A stretch of DNA of 64,000 nucleotides from NCBI GenBank assembly GCA_902615855.1, contig CACMQN010000003.1, positions 1 through 64,000 of the forward strand. Direction: 5' to 3'. Positions within the stretch are counted from its first letter, which is position 1. Every line of letters begins with the position of its first letter. This document shows, one piece after another, positions 9,526 to 18,945 of the stretch. The notes under the pieces are model-generated. The model made no database searches. It was not told where the DNA came from and worked only from the letters and a program-made list of their open reading frames with translations. The position numbers were made by a program, and so were the translations under genes. The DNA comes from an uncultured Candidatus Actinomarina sp. (GTDB taxonomy: Bacteria; Actinomycetota; Acidimicrobiia; Actinomarinales; Actinomarinaceae).

Positions 9526-10152
9526 GTGGATGATTTATTTGTTTTTACAAGTTTTACGACCTCTAATTGCTACATAGTTACGCCTAATCTTTCTGACGGT
9601 ATATCATATGTCATTGATTTACCACCTGATCTTGATCCTGTACTGGATTATATTAAAAAGGAAAATCTTAGTATAGGAGGAGCATTATTAACACATGGTC
9701 ATTTTGATCATGCCTTAGGTATGAGTAGTTTTGATGGATCGATTTATATAGATCTGAATGACGAACAATTAGCAAGGAACCCTGAAGAACAACTTAAATC
9801 ATTTATGGGATTAAATCTTGATTCGATTACATACCAAGGTGAGTTAAATGAAATCAAAGATATAAATAGTGACGAATTAATAGTACACAGTAATCCTGGT
9901 CACACAAAGGGGAGTAGTTCATTTGAGTTTCCAAGTTTGGGAATAGTGTTTACAGGTGATTTTATATTTAAAGATGGAATTGGTAGAACTGATTTATTAA
10001 CTGGTGACACAAATGAGATGATTAATTCAATAAATAATGTGTTTACAGAATTTCATGATGATTATATTCTCTATCCGGGACACGGAGATAAAGACACAGT
10101 AAAATCAATAAAAAACAACAATATTCTAGTAAAGGAATATTTGAATGATTGA
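9526..10152 (+). CDS. Metallo-beta-lactamase-fold hydrolase, glyoxalase II-like
   Basis: This 208-residue protein has a complete zinc-binding core: THGHFDH (HxHxDH), a later His in NPGHTKGS, the Asp in FTGDFIFKDGIGRTD, and a last His in LYPGHGDKD. The GRTDL segment is typical of the YcbL/GloB-like subgroup, which hydrolyses thioesters such as S-D-lactoylglutathione or analogues. The substrate here is unknown. It starts with GTG two nucleotides after the rel stop. A homologue between rel and hisS is a common actinobacterial arrangement. It overlaps hisS by 8 nt. Confidence 0.85.
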   Translation: MDDLFVFTSFTTSNCYIVTPNLSDGISYVIDLPPDLDPVLDYIKKENLSIGGALLTHGHFDHALGMSSFDGSIYIDLNDEQLARNPEEQLKSFMGLNLDSITYQGELNEIKDINSDELIVHSNPGHTKGSSSFEFPSLGIVFTGDFIFKDGIGRTDLLTGDTNEMINSINNVFTEFHDDYILYPGHGDKDTVKSIKNNNILVKEYLND

Positions 10153-11317
10153 ACAAGTAAAAGGTACTAGAAATTTATTTGGTGCAGAATCAGAAAAATA
10201 TATACATATATTTAATACTTTTTGTGATGCTTTTGTTGATTATGGGTATGAACTAGTTGAGTTACCCATTCTTGAACATAAAGAATTGTTTATAAAATCT
10301 ATTGGAGAAAATTCGGAAATTGTTACAAAACAAATGTATGAATTTAAAGATAAGGGTGATAGATCCCTTGTATTAAGGCCCGAAGCAACTGCTAGTGTTG
10401 TGAGATTTCATAACGAGTTTTTTAAAAATGAATCAAAAAAGTATGCCTATTTTGGAAAAATGTATCGATATGAAAGCCCTCAGAAAAATCGGTATAGAGA
10501 GTTTATTCAAGCAGGAGCCGAATTAATAGGTACGATTGATGATTATTCTGAACTACAGTTACTTAAATCCTCAATCAATTTTTTAGAAAAATTAAATATA
10601 AAAGCAAAGCTTAATATAAACACCATTGGATCTATTGAAGAAAGAAAACTTTATATAAAAGAACTAGAAAGTTACTTTAAAAAGAATAAAAATAACTTAT
10701 CAAAAGAAAGTAATGAAAAGATTGGTAAAAATACTTTACGAATTCTGGATTCTAATGATCCATTTGATTCAGAAATAATTGATCTTGCACCTGTAATTTA
10801 TCAATATTTAGAAGAAGATACGTTAGACAGATATGAAAATTTAAAACATAACTTAAACAATGAAAATATCGATTTTGTAGAGAACTCAAAATTAGTTAGA
10901 GGACTTGATTACTACAATGACTTAACATTTGAGTTTTCATATAAAGCTACAGTTCTTGGTGGTGGCGGTAGGTATGATAAACTTGCTGAATCTTTGAACC
11001 TTGGTAATTCTACAGGAGTAGGTGTTGCTTTTGGTGTTGACAGATTAATTAATTGTATAAATTATGTTCCTTCTACAAAAAAGATAATGTTAATAGGTCA
11101 AAATATTGATGATATTAAATCAGTTTCTAAAAAATTAGATAAAAGTGGAGTTAAATATTTTTTACCAATAAGAAAAAGTAAAGAGAACACACAGTATAAA
11201 GAGGCTATAAAAAACAATGTTGACTATGTTATAAACTGTACTGAAATGACGATTAAGAATCCAAAGAATAGAGAGTCATTTGAATTTAATATGCGAAACT
11301 TGAAGAAGTTAATATGA
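10145..11317 (+). CDS. hisS: Histidyl-tRNA synthetase
   Basis: This is a class II synthetase charging tRNA-His. The N-terminal KGTRNL and motif 2 (YRYESPQKNRYREFIQAGAE) are clear. The HisA signature is RGLDYYNDLTFEF, and motif 3 lies in VGVAFGVDRL. The C-terminal anticodon-binding domain starts near residue 310. At 390 residues it is shorter than the usual 420-430, in line with the compaction seen elsewhere in the window. It overlaps aspS by 4 nt (ATGA). Confidence 0.95.
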   Translation: MIEQVKGTRNLFGAESEKYIHIFNTFCDAFVDYGYELVELPILEHKELFIKSIGENSEIVTKQMYEFKDKGDRSLVLRPEATASVVRFHNEFFKNESKKYAYFGKMYRYESPQKNRYREFIQAGAELIGTIDDYSELQLLKSSINFLEKLNIKAKLNINTIGSIEERKLYIKELESYFKKNKNNLSKESNEKIGKNTLRILDSNDPFDSEIIDLAPVIYQYLEEDTLDRYENLKHNLNNENIDFVENSKLVRGLDYYNDLTFEFSYKATVLGGGGRYDKLAESLNLGNSTGVGVAFGVDRLINCINYVPSTKKIMLIGQNIDDIKSVSKKLDKSGVKYFLPIRKSKENTQYKEAIKNNVDYVINCTEMTIKNPKNRESFEFNMRNLKKLI

Positions 11318-13011
11318 AAATAGAAGATTTAATTAAATCAAAAGTAAATAGTGAAGTTTCTGACTTAAGAGGTTGGGTAAGTAATATTCGAGACCACGGA
11401 GGTCTTGTTTTCATTGAACTAAGAGACTCAAGTTCAAAAATACAAATCGTTTTAGATTCTGAAAATGTCAATATCGATACTTTCAAATCTGAATATTACA
11501 TAAGTGTTAATGGAACATATATAAAAAGAGATAAGTCAATGATTAATAAATCTCAACAATTCGGTGAGTATGAGATTAGTGCTGACAGTTACTCAATTAT
11601 CTCAAAAAGCAAACCTCTACCGTTTCAAATAGAGGACTCTATCGATACTGATGAAAATATAAGATTGAAATACAGATATTTGGATTTGAGACGAGATGAT
11701 ATGAAAAGAAATATCGTCGCTCGTTCAAACACATTTAAATCCATTAGAAATTCAATGGATAGTTTATCTTTTTTAGAATTAGATACACCAACGTTAACAA
11801 AATCTACACCTGAAGGTGCGAAAGACTTTTTAGTCCCATCAAGAAAACAAAGTGGTTCATTTTATGCTTTACCCCAATCACCCCAGATGTATAAACAATT
11901 ATTTATGATTTCAGGATTTAACAAATATTATCAGATTGCTAAATGCTATCGAGATGAAGATTCAAGAAAAGACAGACAACCAGAATTCACACAACTAGAT
12001 TTGGAAATATTAAATGGTACACCAGATGAAGTAAGAAAAACTACTGAAACAATAGTTAAAGAATTATTGGATAATGTATTTTCTATTAAAGTCGATGTAC
12101 CTTTTCGAGATATGACTTACAAAGAAGCAATAGAAAACTATGGTACTGATAAGCCAGATTTACGAATTAAAGAAACTATTGAAGATTTAAGTAATATATT
12201 TAAAAATACAGAAATTAATTTTATAAAATCATCATTAGAAAATTCAGGTTTCGTAAAGGGTTTTCATACATCAAAAATAATGACTAGATCAGAGATAGAT
12301 GCTTTAGATGAGTTAGTTAAAGATAACGGAAGTAACGGTCTTGGATGGTTTAAAATTGAAAACTCCACAGTATCGGGACCATTATCTAAAATTACAACTG
12401 ACAAAGAGAATGAAGAAATACTAAAACTAGGTGATGGAATGCTCTTATTTCAATCTGGAAATATAGAGATATATCAAGTATTAGATATTATTCGTCGAGA
12501 AATTTTTACTCCGGTAGATACTTACAGTTTCACTTGGATTTATGATTTTCCTTATTTTGAAGTTGAAAATGGAGAAATACAACCCTCTCATCATCCTTTC
12601 ACATCACCAAAAGATACTGAGAATTTTATTGAAGATCCTAATAATGCAACAGCTCTACATTATGATTTAGTTCTTAATGGATCAGAGTTGGGTTCAGGAT
12701 CACAAAGAATTAATTCTCCAGATATCCAAAGAAAAGTATTAGAAATGTGGGGTATTTCAGATGATGACATTGAAAATCGTTTTGGATGGTTTATTGAAGC
12801 TTTGTCTTATGGAACACCGCAACATGCAGGAATAGCTTTAGGTATAGATAGGATTATTGCTGTGATGCTCAACGTTGATTCAATAAGAGATGTTATACCT
12901 TTTCCTAAAACACAATCTGGACTTGACCCTTTAACAAACGCGCCAACTATTATTGATGAAAATGAATTAGAGGATTATAACCTTAAATACATTGAGGTAG
13001 CTGATGAATAG
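11314..13011 (+). CDS. aspS: Aspartyl-tRNA synthetase, bacterial type
   Basis: The protein has 565 residues with an N-terminal OB-fold anticodon-binding domain (LRGWVSNIRDHGGLVFIELRD), the class II core with RYLDLRR, motif 2 (QIAKCYRDED..RQPEFTQLDLE), a bacterial GAD insertion (roughly 275-400), and motif 3 (GIALGIDRI). The GAD insertion marks it as bacterial-type. Whether it also charges tRNA-Asn cannot be told from this window, which contains neither asnS nor gatCAB. It overlaps alaS by 8 nt. Confidence 0.96.
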   Translation: MKIEDLIKSKVNSEVSDLRGWVSNIRDHGGLVFIELRDSSSKIQIVLDSENVNIDTFKSEYYISVNGTYIKRDKSMINKSQQFGEYEISADSYSIISKSKPLPFQIEDSIDTDENIRLKYRYLDLRRDDMKRNIVARSNTFKSIRNSMDSLSFLELDTPTLTKSTPEGAKDFLVPSRKQSGSFYALPQSPQMYKQLFMISGFNKYYQIAKCYRDEDSRKDRQPEFTQLDLEILNGTPDEVRKTTETIVKELLDNVFSIKVDVPFRDMTYKEAIENYGTDKPDLRIKETIEDLSNIFKNTEINFIKSSLENSGFVKGFHTSKIMTRSEIDALDELVKDNGSNGLGWFKIENSTVSGPLSKITTDKENEEILKLGDGMLLFQSGNIEIYQVLDIIRREIFTPVDTYSFTWIYDFPYFEVENGEIQPSHHPFTSPKDTENFIEDPNNATALHYDLVLNGSELGSGSQRINSPDIQRKVLEMWGISDDDIENRFGWFIEALSYGTPQHAGIALGIDRIIAVMLNVDSIRDVIPFPKTQSGLDPLTNAPTIIDENELEDYNLKYIEVADE

Positions 13012-15538
13012 TAATGAAATAAGAGAAGAGTTTTTAAAATTCTTTGAACAAAATAATCACAAGATTATGCCATCAGCGTCATTGATACCTATAGACGAAA
13101 CCTTACTATTTACTGCCGCTGGAATGGTTCCATTTAAAGATTATTTTCTAGGTAACAATAAACCGCCACATACAAATCTTGTTTCATCACAAAAATGCAT
13201 AAGAACAGTTGATATTGATATTATCGGTGACACAGATCGTCATCTTACTTTTTTTGAAATGCTTGGAAATTTTAGTATTGGAGAATATTTTAAAGAACAA
13301 GCTATAAAACATGCATATGAATTTATAACCAAAAATTTAGGAATTAATCCAGATGATCTATGGTTTACAGTCTATAAAGATGACGACGAATCATTCAATA
13401 TTTGGAAAGACGTAATAGGTGTTCCTGAAGAAAGAATACAGAGAGGTGATAAAGACAATTTTTGGCAAATGAATATCCCTGGACCTTGTGGACCATGCTC
13501 TGAAATATTTATAGATAGAGGACCAGACTATGGAGAAGAAGGCGGTCCAATTGGTGGTGGGGAAGATAGATTCATAGAAATTTGGAACTTAGTTTTTATG
13601 GAATCAATACAAGACGAACCTTACAATGTCGTAGGTGAATTACCTGCAAAAAATATTGATACAGGTATGGGACTTGAGCGTATTGCTATGGTTCTTCAAG
13701 GTAAAGAGTCACCATTTGAAATAGATACATTTGAATCAATTTATGATCAATTAAAGCCAAAAATTAAAACTCCGAATAAAAAATACGAAAGAATCATATT
13801 GGATCATATGAAAGCATCAACGTTTATGATTTCAGATGGTGTTGTACCAACAAATGAGGGTAGAGGATACATTTTAAGAAGGCTAATTAGAAGAGCAATC
13901 AGAGCATATTATGGTTTAACAAATGAAATAGATTCTATTGAATTTCTAATATCTCCAATTGTTGAAATTTACAAAGATCACTATCCAGACCTTTATAAGA
14001 ATATTGATAAAATTAAGAAACTTTATACTACTGAAGAAAATCTCTTTCACAAGACACTAGAAAAAGGCACAGTTGAAATAAATAGGCTTATACAAGATAA
14101 AGAAAAATTTGATGAGGAAAAAGCATTTTATCTTTTTGAAACTTTCGGTTTTCCATATGAACTTACAAAAGAGATTGCATTTGAAAATAATATTCAATTA
14201 AATGATGATAAGTATATGAAAAAGTTTCAAGAACATCAGGCTAAATCTAGTGCATTTAAGAAAGAGATATTAAATATAAGTGAATTTGATGTAGATTGCA
14301 ACGTTTTTACGGGTTATGAAAATACAAATACCATAAGTGAAGTAACACTAGTCCTGAATGAAAATAGTACAACAACAATATTTACAGAAGCTACGCCATT
14401 TTATTATGAAGCTGGAGGTCAAATATCTGACCAAGGCTCAATAATATTTGAAGATAAAGAATATACGGTAGCTGATGTCGTTCAATCTAGCTCTGGTGCT
14501 ACTGGCTTAGTAATAAATGAAGATATAAAAATTCAATCAGGAGAAAAAATTGAATCTAAAGTAAACGAATCATTTAGAAGATCTGTATCTAAAAGTCATA
14601 CATCTGCACATATAGTTCACTCATCTTTAAGAAAGATTCTTGGTGATCATGTTGCTCAAGCAGGGTCATATGTTGCTCCTGGAAGATTTAGATTTGACTT
14701 TAGTCATTCAGAAAAAGTCACACAGGAAGAACTCAATGAAATCTTCACATTAAGTAATAAAAACGTCTTTTCAGATTTAAAAGTAGATACAAAAATAATG
14801 AATATTGACGATGCAAAAAAAGAAGGTGCATTGGCATTTTTTGGTGATAAATATGATGACGATGTAAGAGTAGTAAATATTGGGAATTTCTCTAAAGAAC
14901 TTTGTGGTGGTACTCATGTATCTAATTCAAATGAAATAGGATTAATAGTTTTATTAAATGAGTCTTCAATTGGCTCAAATCTAAGAAGAGTAGAGATGCT
15001 TTCAGGATTTGAAGCTTATGATTTTATGGCTAATGCTTACAATTCATATAAAAGTGTAAGCAATCTTTTAAATACAAATATAGAAAATGTACCTACAAAA
15101 CTCGAATCTTTATTTAATTCATATGAGGAACTTAAATCACAGGTTGATCAATTTAAACAAATTAGAAACAACGAAATGGTTGATCAGATATCAAATAAAT
15201 TTGAAAATGTTGGTGATTATAAAGTATTCATAAATCAAGTTTCAATGGATACAGTTGATGATATAAGAAATGTAGCTATTAATTCGATCAATAATGGAGT
15301 TGTTGATTACATATATTTAATTTCACAAATAGAGTCAAAATTTGTCATAGTTGCTATGAAAAATGAGAAAGTTATTAAAGATATGAATGTATCTGAACTT
15401 GTGATAGAAACTTCTAAAAATTTTGGTGGGGGAGCATCAAAAGATCAGGTTTTATCAGTTGGTGGGGGTCCTAATGATTACTCAATAGATGAAACCCTAA
15501 AATATGTTAAAGAATCTATTGTTAACAATATCAAGTGA
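13004..15538 (+). CDS. alaS: Alanyl-tRNA synthetase
   Basis: This is an 844-residue class II enzyme. The aminoacylation domain includes LFTAAGMVPFKDYFLG, RHLTFFEMLGNFSIGEYFK, NIDTGMGLERIAMV and GRGYILRRLIRRAIR. The editing domain carries the zinc-binding HTSAHIVH motif and the CGGTHV motif. A shortened C-terminal region ends with GGGASKDQVLSVGG. Length is slightly below the usual 870-900. It overlaps ruvX by 4 nt (GTGA), the expected actinobacterial order alaS-ruvX-mltG. Confidence 0.96.
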   Translation: MNSNEIREEFLKFFEQNNHKIMPSASLIPIDETLLFTAAGMVPFKDYFLGNNKPPHTNLVSSQKCIRTVDIDIIGDTDRHLTFFEMLGNFSIGEYFKEQAIKHAYEFITKNLGINPDDLWFTVYKDDDESFNIWKDVIGVPEERIQRGDKDNFWQMNIPGPCGPCSEIFIDRGPDYGEEGGPIGGGEDRFIEIWNLVFMESIQDEPYNVVGELPAKNIDTGMGLERIAMVLQGKESPFEIDTFESIYDQLKPKIKTPNKKYERIILDHMKASTFMISDGVVPTNEGRGYILRRLIRRAIRAYYGLTNEIDSIEFLISPIVEIYKDHYPDLYKNIDKIKKLYTTEENLFHKTLEKGTVEINRLIQDKEKFDEEKAFYLFETFGFPYELTKEIAFENNIQLNDDKYMKKFQEHQAKSSAFKKEILNISEFDVDCNVFTGYENTNTISEVTLVLNENSTTTIFTEATPFYYEAGGQISDQGSIIFEDKEYTVADVVQSSSGATGLVINEDIKIQSGEKIESKVNESFRRSVSKSHTSAHIVHSSLRKILGDHVAQAGSYVAPGRFRFDFSHSEKVTQEELNEIFTLSNKNVFSDLKVDTKIMNIDDAKKEGALAFFGDKYDDDVRVVNIGNFSKELCGGTHVSNSNEIGLIVLLNESSIGSNLRRVEMLSGFEAYDFMANAYNSYKSVSNLLNTNIENVPTKLESLFNSYEELKSQVDQFKQIRNNEMVDQISNKFENVGDYKVFINQVSMDTVDDIRNVAINSINNGVVDYIYLISQIESKFVIVAMKNEKVIKDMNVSELVIETSKNFGGGASKDQVLSVGGGPNDYSIDETLKYVKESIVNNIK

Positions 15539-15912
15539 AAAACATAATAGCTATAGATTATGGTGAACGTTACGTTGGTCTTGCATTAAAAAAGCAATCA
15601 ATAAATTCGGCTTATGCATATAAAGTCCTGGATAGTAAATCTTTGAATGTTTTAGATGAAATTAAACAATCATTAATTGATCACGAAATAGATGAGATTG
15701 TAATTGGTTATCCAATAGGATTAAATTCTCATCAAACACGTATGAGTAATGTGGTAGATGAATTTATTGAAAATGACCTAAAATCTATAACAACTATTCC
15801 AATACATAAAGTTGATGAACGAATGACTTCAAAGTTAACAAATGATAAAACAATAAGAAATGATGACTTAGCGGCATTAGAAATACTAAATTCACATTTA
15901 AAAAATGATTAA
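15535..15912 (+). CDS. ruvX: Putative pre-16S rRNA nuclease RuvX/YqgF
   Basis: This is a 125-residue RNase H-fold protein beginning IIAIDYGERYVGLAL, with the central IVIGYPIG strand and the late VDERMTSKLT and DDLAALEIL motifs that carry the catalytic acids. Members mature the 5' end of 16S rRNA and were once proposed as alternative Holliday-junction resolvases. It starts with GTG inside the alaS stop. It is slightly short for the family (about 135-150) but all acidic motifs are present. Confidence 0.88.
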   Translation: MKNIIAIDYGERYVGLALKKQSINSAYAYKVLDSKSLNVLDEIKQSLIDHEIDEIVIGYPIGLNSHQTRMSNVVDEFIENDLKSITTIPIHKVDERMTSKLTNDKTIRNDDLAALEILNSHLKND

Positions 15913-16978
15913 TTATTACTTTAAAAATCGACTTGTAATATCTATTTTATTTACAATATTTGCTGTATTTATTGCAATTAATTTTGCTTCAAATATTGCT
16001 TCAACAATAGACCAAACAGCAAGTATCGTTTCAAATAATGACGATATAGAAGAATCAATTATTTTAATAAATATTCCACAAGGTGCCTCAGCGGCACAGA
16101 TTTCATCAATACTTGCACAAGAAGGAATTATATCGTCTTCATTAGCTTTTGAAATATATCTAAGGAATGAGAATCTTGGTGACAAATTACGAGCTGGAGA
16201 ATATGAAATTTCAAATAAATTAGAGTTCGAAGAGATAAGTAATATTTTATTAAAGGGACCACCCTTAAAAACTTACACAATTACTATTCCGGAGGGACTT
16301 TGGATAACTGAGACAATAGAATCTATCTCTTCTCAAACTGGTTACGATGTAGATCTACTTACGAATTCACTTTTATCTGGAAATGTAGAAAGTAAATATG
16401 TTTATTTAGGTGATGTTTCAAAGTTACAAAATTGGGAAGGTCTTCTATATCCAAACACTTATCAAATAGCTTTAGATGCATCTGGTGAAGAAATTCTACA
16501 AATTTTAGTTAATGAACTCGAAGCCGTAATTGATAGATTGCTCGTTACCTATTCAACACCTAATTGGATAAATTCTACGAGTGAACTTTTTGCAATTGCT
16601 AGTCTTGTTGAAGCTGAATCGAAGATAGAAGAAGACAGACCACTTGTTTCGTCTGTTATAAAAAACCGATTGTATGATGATATGTTACTTCAAATTGATG
16701 CGATGATACTATATGCTCTTCAAGAGCGTAAATCTCAAGTACTACTAATCGATTTACAAGTAGAATCACCATATAACTCTTATAAATATACTGGTTTGCC
16801 ACCTACTCCTATATCTGGATTTGGTGAGCGATCATTAATTGCTGTATTTGAAACACCAGAGACTGATTTTATATACTACTTACTAACAGATAAAAATGGA
16901 AAAATGTCATTTACAAATGACTATACAGACTTTATTAATATGAAAAATAAAGCAAAAGAGGAAGGTGTAATTCCCTAA
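15905..16978 (+). CDS. mltG: Endolytic murein transglycosylase MltG
   Basis: This 357-residue membrane-anchored enzyme cleaves nascent glycan strands and ends their growth. A single N-terminal membrane helix (about 10-30) is followed by a LysM-like domain (IPQGASAAQISSILAQEGII) and the YceG catalytic domain. The catalytic glutamate lies in IASLVEAESK, and YTGLPPTPISGFG is the family hallmark. In many actinobacteria aroE, aroC, aroK and aroB follow. Here the gene joins efp directly by a TAATG overlap. Confidence 0.92.
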   Translation: MINYYFKNRLVISILFTIFAVFIAINFASNIASTIDQTASIVSNNDDIEESIILINIPQGASAAQISSILAQEGIISSSLAFEIYLRNENLGDKLRAGEYEISNKLEFEEISNILLKGPPLKTYTITIPEGLWITETIESISSQTGYDVDLLTNSLLSGNVESKYVYLGDVSKLQNWEGLLYPNTYQIALDASGEEILQILVNELEAVIDRLLVTYSTPNWINSTSELFAIASLVEAESKIEEDRPLVSSVIKNRLYDDMLLQIDAMILYALQERKSQVLLIDLQVESPYNSYKYTGLPPTPISGFGERSLIAVFETPETDFIYYLLTDKNGKMSFTNDYTDFINMKNKAKEEGVIP

Positions 16979-17535
16979 TGGTATCTACAAATGATATGAG
17001 GCCAGGACAGTCTATATTAGTTGATGGAACTATCTATCAGATAATGGATTATGCCCATGTTAAGCCCGGAAAAGGAAAAGCTTTTGTTAAAACAAAGCTC
17101 AAAAATCTTATTGATGGTGGAATTATAGAAAAAACTTTTAGAGCTGATGAAAATGTTGATCAAGCTTTTATTGAAAAACAAGAATTTCAATATTTATATA
17201 ATGAATCTGGAAATTTCATATTTATGAATACAGAGAATTATGAGCAAGTATCATTAGATGCAAATCTCATTGCAGAAATAGAACTTTTATTAATACCAAA
17301 TAGCGAGGTAACTATACAAATGTATGAGAATAAACCATTAAATGTACTGTTGCCTTCTATTGTTGAATTAAAAGTAACAAAAGCAGAACCAGCTGTTAAG
17401 GGTGATACTGTAACATCGTCTACTAAAACAGTCACTTGTGAAACTGGTTTAGAGGTGGTTGTTCCTATGTTTATTGAAGAAGGTGAAATAATTAAAATTG
17501 ACACTAAAGATAATTCATACATGACAAGGGTTTAA
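16978..17535 (+). CDS. efp: Elongation factor P
   Basis: EF-P relieves ribosome stalling at polyproline. The 185-residue protein has the three-domain layout. The N-terminal KOW-like domain carries the tip loop MDYAHVKPGKGKAFV, with a lysine (Lys in PGKGKA) at the site modified in other bacteria. The C-terminal domain ends with ETGLEVVVPMFIEEGEIIKIDT. It is joined to both neighbours by one-base TAATG overlaps, so it should be co-translated with mltG and nusB. Confidence 0.97.
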   Translation: MVSTNDMRPGQSILVDGTIYQIMDYAHVKPGKGKAFVKTKLKNLIDGGIIEKTFRADENVDQAFIEKQEFQYLYNESGNFIFMNTENYEQVSLDANLIAEIELLLIPNSEVTIQMYENKPLNVLLPSIVELKVTKAEPAVKGDTVTSSTKTVTCETGLEVVVPMFIEEGEIIKIDTKDNSYMTRV

Positions 17536-17909
17536 TGAAAGATTTTAGACAAATAACATTTGAAACATTATTTGAAGAAGGCTTAACAAGCTTAAAGGAA
17601 AAAGATTTTAATATATCTTCATTAAGTGAAAATCAGAATCTAAGAGCAAACCAGTTATTTAATAATACAAAAATTAACAGTGAGAGAATTGAAAATTCAA
17701 TCCGAACTTATTCTGATAATTGGAGTTACGAAAGAATAGGTAAAGTAGAATTAATTACTTTAACATTGGGTATTTCAGAATTAATTATGGATTTATCTCC
17801 TACAAAAGTTATTATCTCAGAATGGGTAAAGCTTGCGGATAAACATTCCTCTTCACAGTCAGCAAAATTTGTAAACGGAATACTTGATAAATTATCTCAG
17901 GAAATTTAA
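17535..17909 (+). CDS. nusB: Transcription antitermination protein NusB
   Basis: NusB with S10 binds boxA in rRNA leaders and supports antitermination. This 124-residue protein is all-helical and ends in the recognisable core: a GKVELITLTLGISELI helix, then PTKVIISEWVKLADKHSS and KFVNGILDKLSQEI. Length is a little below the usual 135-150. TAATG overlaps link it to efp upstream and mihF downstream. The pyrimidine operon that often lies between nusB and mihF in actinobacteria is absent here. Confidence 0.9.
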   Translation: MKDFRQITFETLFEEGLTSLKEKDFNISSLSENQNLRANQLFNNTKINSERIENSIRTYSDNWSYERIGKVELITLTLGISELIMDLSPTKVIISEWVKLADKHSSSQSAKFVNGILDKLSQEI

Positions 17910-18190
17910 TGAGTGACTCATATATTTTAGAGATTAAAAATAAAAGAAAAGATTTTATCAACTCATTTGAAAAAAATATTGAGAACATAGATAATGAACT
18001 TATTAGAGCTAGTAACGACAATCAATTGAATTCAATAAGAATACATAAATATCTGACAGAAACTGGTGTTCTTGGAAAAGTTAAAACTGCTCGTTTTTTA
18101 GATGATATAGGACTTAATGAAAAATCAAAATTATCTGACTTAAACGATAATTACATTGAATCAATTTCTAACTATGTGAAAAACTCATGA
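17909..18190 (+). CDS. mihF: Actinobacterial integration host factor (mIHF-type)
   Basis: This is a 93-residue basic DNA-binding protein with a C-terminal helix-two-turn-helix like that of ribosomal protein S13 (GVLGKVKTARFLDDIGLNEK). mIHF is an actinobacterial nucleoid protein that bends DNA and supports phage L5 integration in mycobacteria. It lies directly before gmk-rpoZ-coaBC, exactly as in mycobacteria and streptomycetes. This is one of the best taxonomic markers in the window. It overlaps gmk by 4 nt. Confidence 0.85.
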   Translation: MSDSYILEIKNKRKDFINSFEKNIENIDNELIRASNDNQLNSIRIHKYLTETGVLGKVKTARFLDDIGLNEKSKLSDLNDNYIESISNYVKNS

Positions 18191-18717
18191 TTATTATTTT
18201 CAGTGGGCCCTCTGGAGTTGGTAAATCAACAATTATTAACAATTTATCAAATGATTTTAATTTTTATTTTTCTACCTCACATACAACAAGACCTCAAAGG
18301 GAATCTGAGATAGAAGGTAAGGATTATTATTTTATATCTGAAGAAAAATTTAATTCAATGATAAGTAATGATGAATTTTTAGAATACGAAAGATACGGTA
18401 GCTATTATTACGGAACTTCAAAAAAAGAGTTAGAACGAGATGATTTTATTGTCCTCGATCTCGAAGTAAACGGTGCAACAAAATTGTTAACATCAAATGA
18501 TTCATATATAGGAATTTTTATAGATATTGATGACAATGTTTTGATTGAAAGATTAAATGAACGAGGTCATGATGACCAGTTTATAGAAGAAAGAATGAAT
18601 TTAGCTAAAGAACAACGCCAATCTATGGGCAACTTTGACTATATAATTAAAAATATAGATTTAAAGGCTACTATTAAAGAAATATTAGATATATTATATG
18701 ACCTGGAGAAAAAATGA
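18187..18717 (+). CDS. gmk: Guanylate kinase
   Basis: This enzyme phosphorylates GMP to GDP. The 176-residue protein has the P-loop FSGPSGVGKST at its N-terminus, the GMP-binding region STSHTTRPQRESEIEGKDY, the EYERYGSYYYGTSK segment and the DLEVNGATKL strand. It is slightly short but complete. ATGA overlaps on both sides indicate coupling with mihF and rpoZ. Confidence 0.95.
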   Translation: MIIIFSGPSGVGKSTIINNLSNDFNFYFSTSHTTRPQRESEIEGKDYYFISEEKFNSMISNDEFLEYERYGSYYYGTSKKELERDDFIVLDLEVNGATKLLTSNDSYIGIFIDIDDNVLIERLNERGHDDQFIEERMNLAKEQRQSMGNFDYIIKNIDLKATIKEILDILYDLEKK

Positions 18718-18941
18718 TAAAACCACCTATTGAAGAACTTTTAGAAAACTCACCTGGCAGATTTGCACTTGTTATAACGTCAGCAAGAAGAGCTAAAGAT
18801 ATAAACTCATACTTTAACCAATTAGGTGAAGGTATTGGAGCATATACACCACCTCAAGTACAAAGCCTTAGTAGAAAACCACTTACCGTTGCTTTTGAAG
18901 AGATTGCTTCTGGAAAAGTAGAGGTTAGCGAAAAAGAATAA
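18714..18941 (+). CDS. rpoZ: RNA polymerase omega subunit
   Basis: The protein has 75 residues. The segment RFALVITSARRAKDINSYF matches the conserved core of omega, which folds onto the beta' subunit and stabilises RNA polymerase. KPLTVAFEEIASGKV is the typical C-terminal half. Gene order gmk-rpoZ-coaBC is conserved in most bacteria. It overlaps gmk by 4 nt and is followed by coaBC after 4 nt. Confidence 0.92.
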   Translation: MIKPPIEELLENSPGRFALVITSARRAKDINSYFNQLGEGIGAYTPPQVQSLSRKPLTVAFEEIASGKVEVSEKE

Positions 18942-18945
18942 CCCC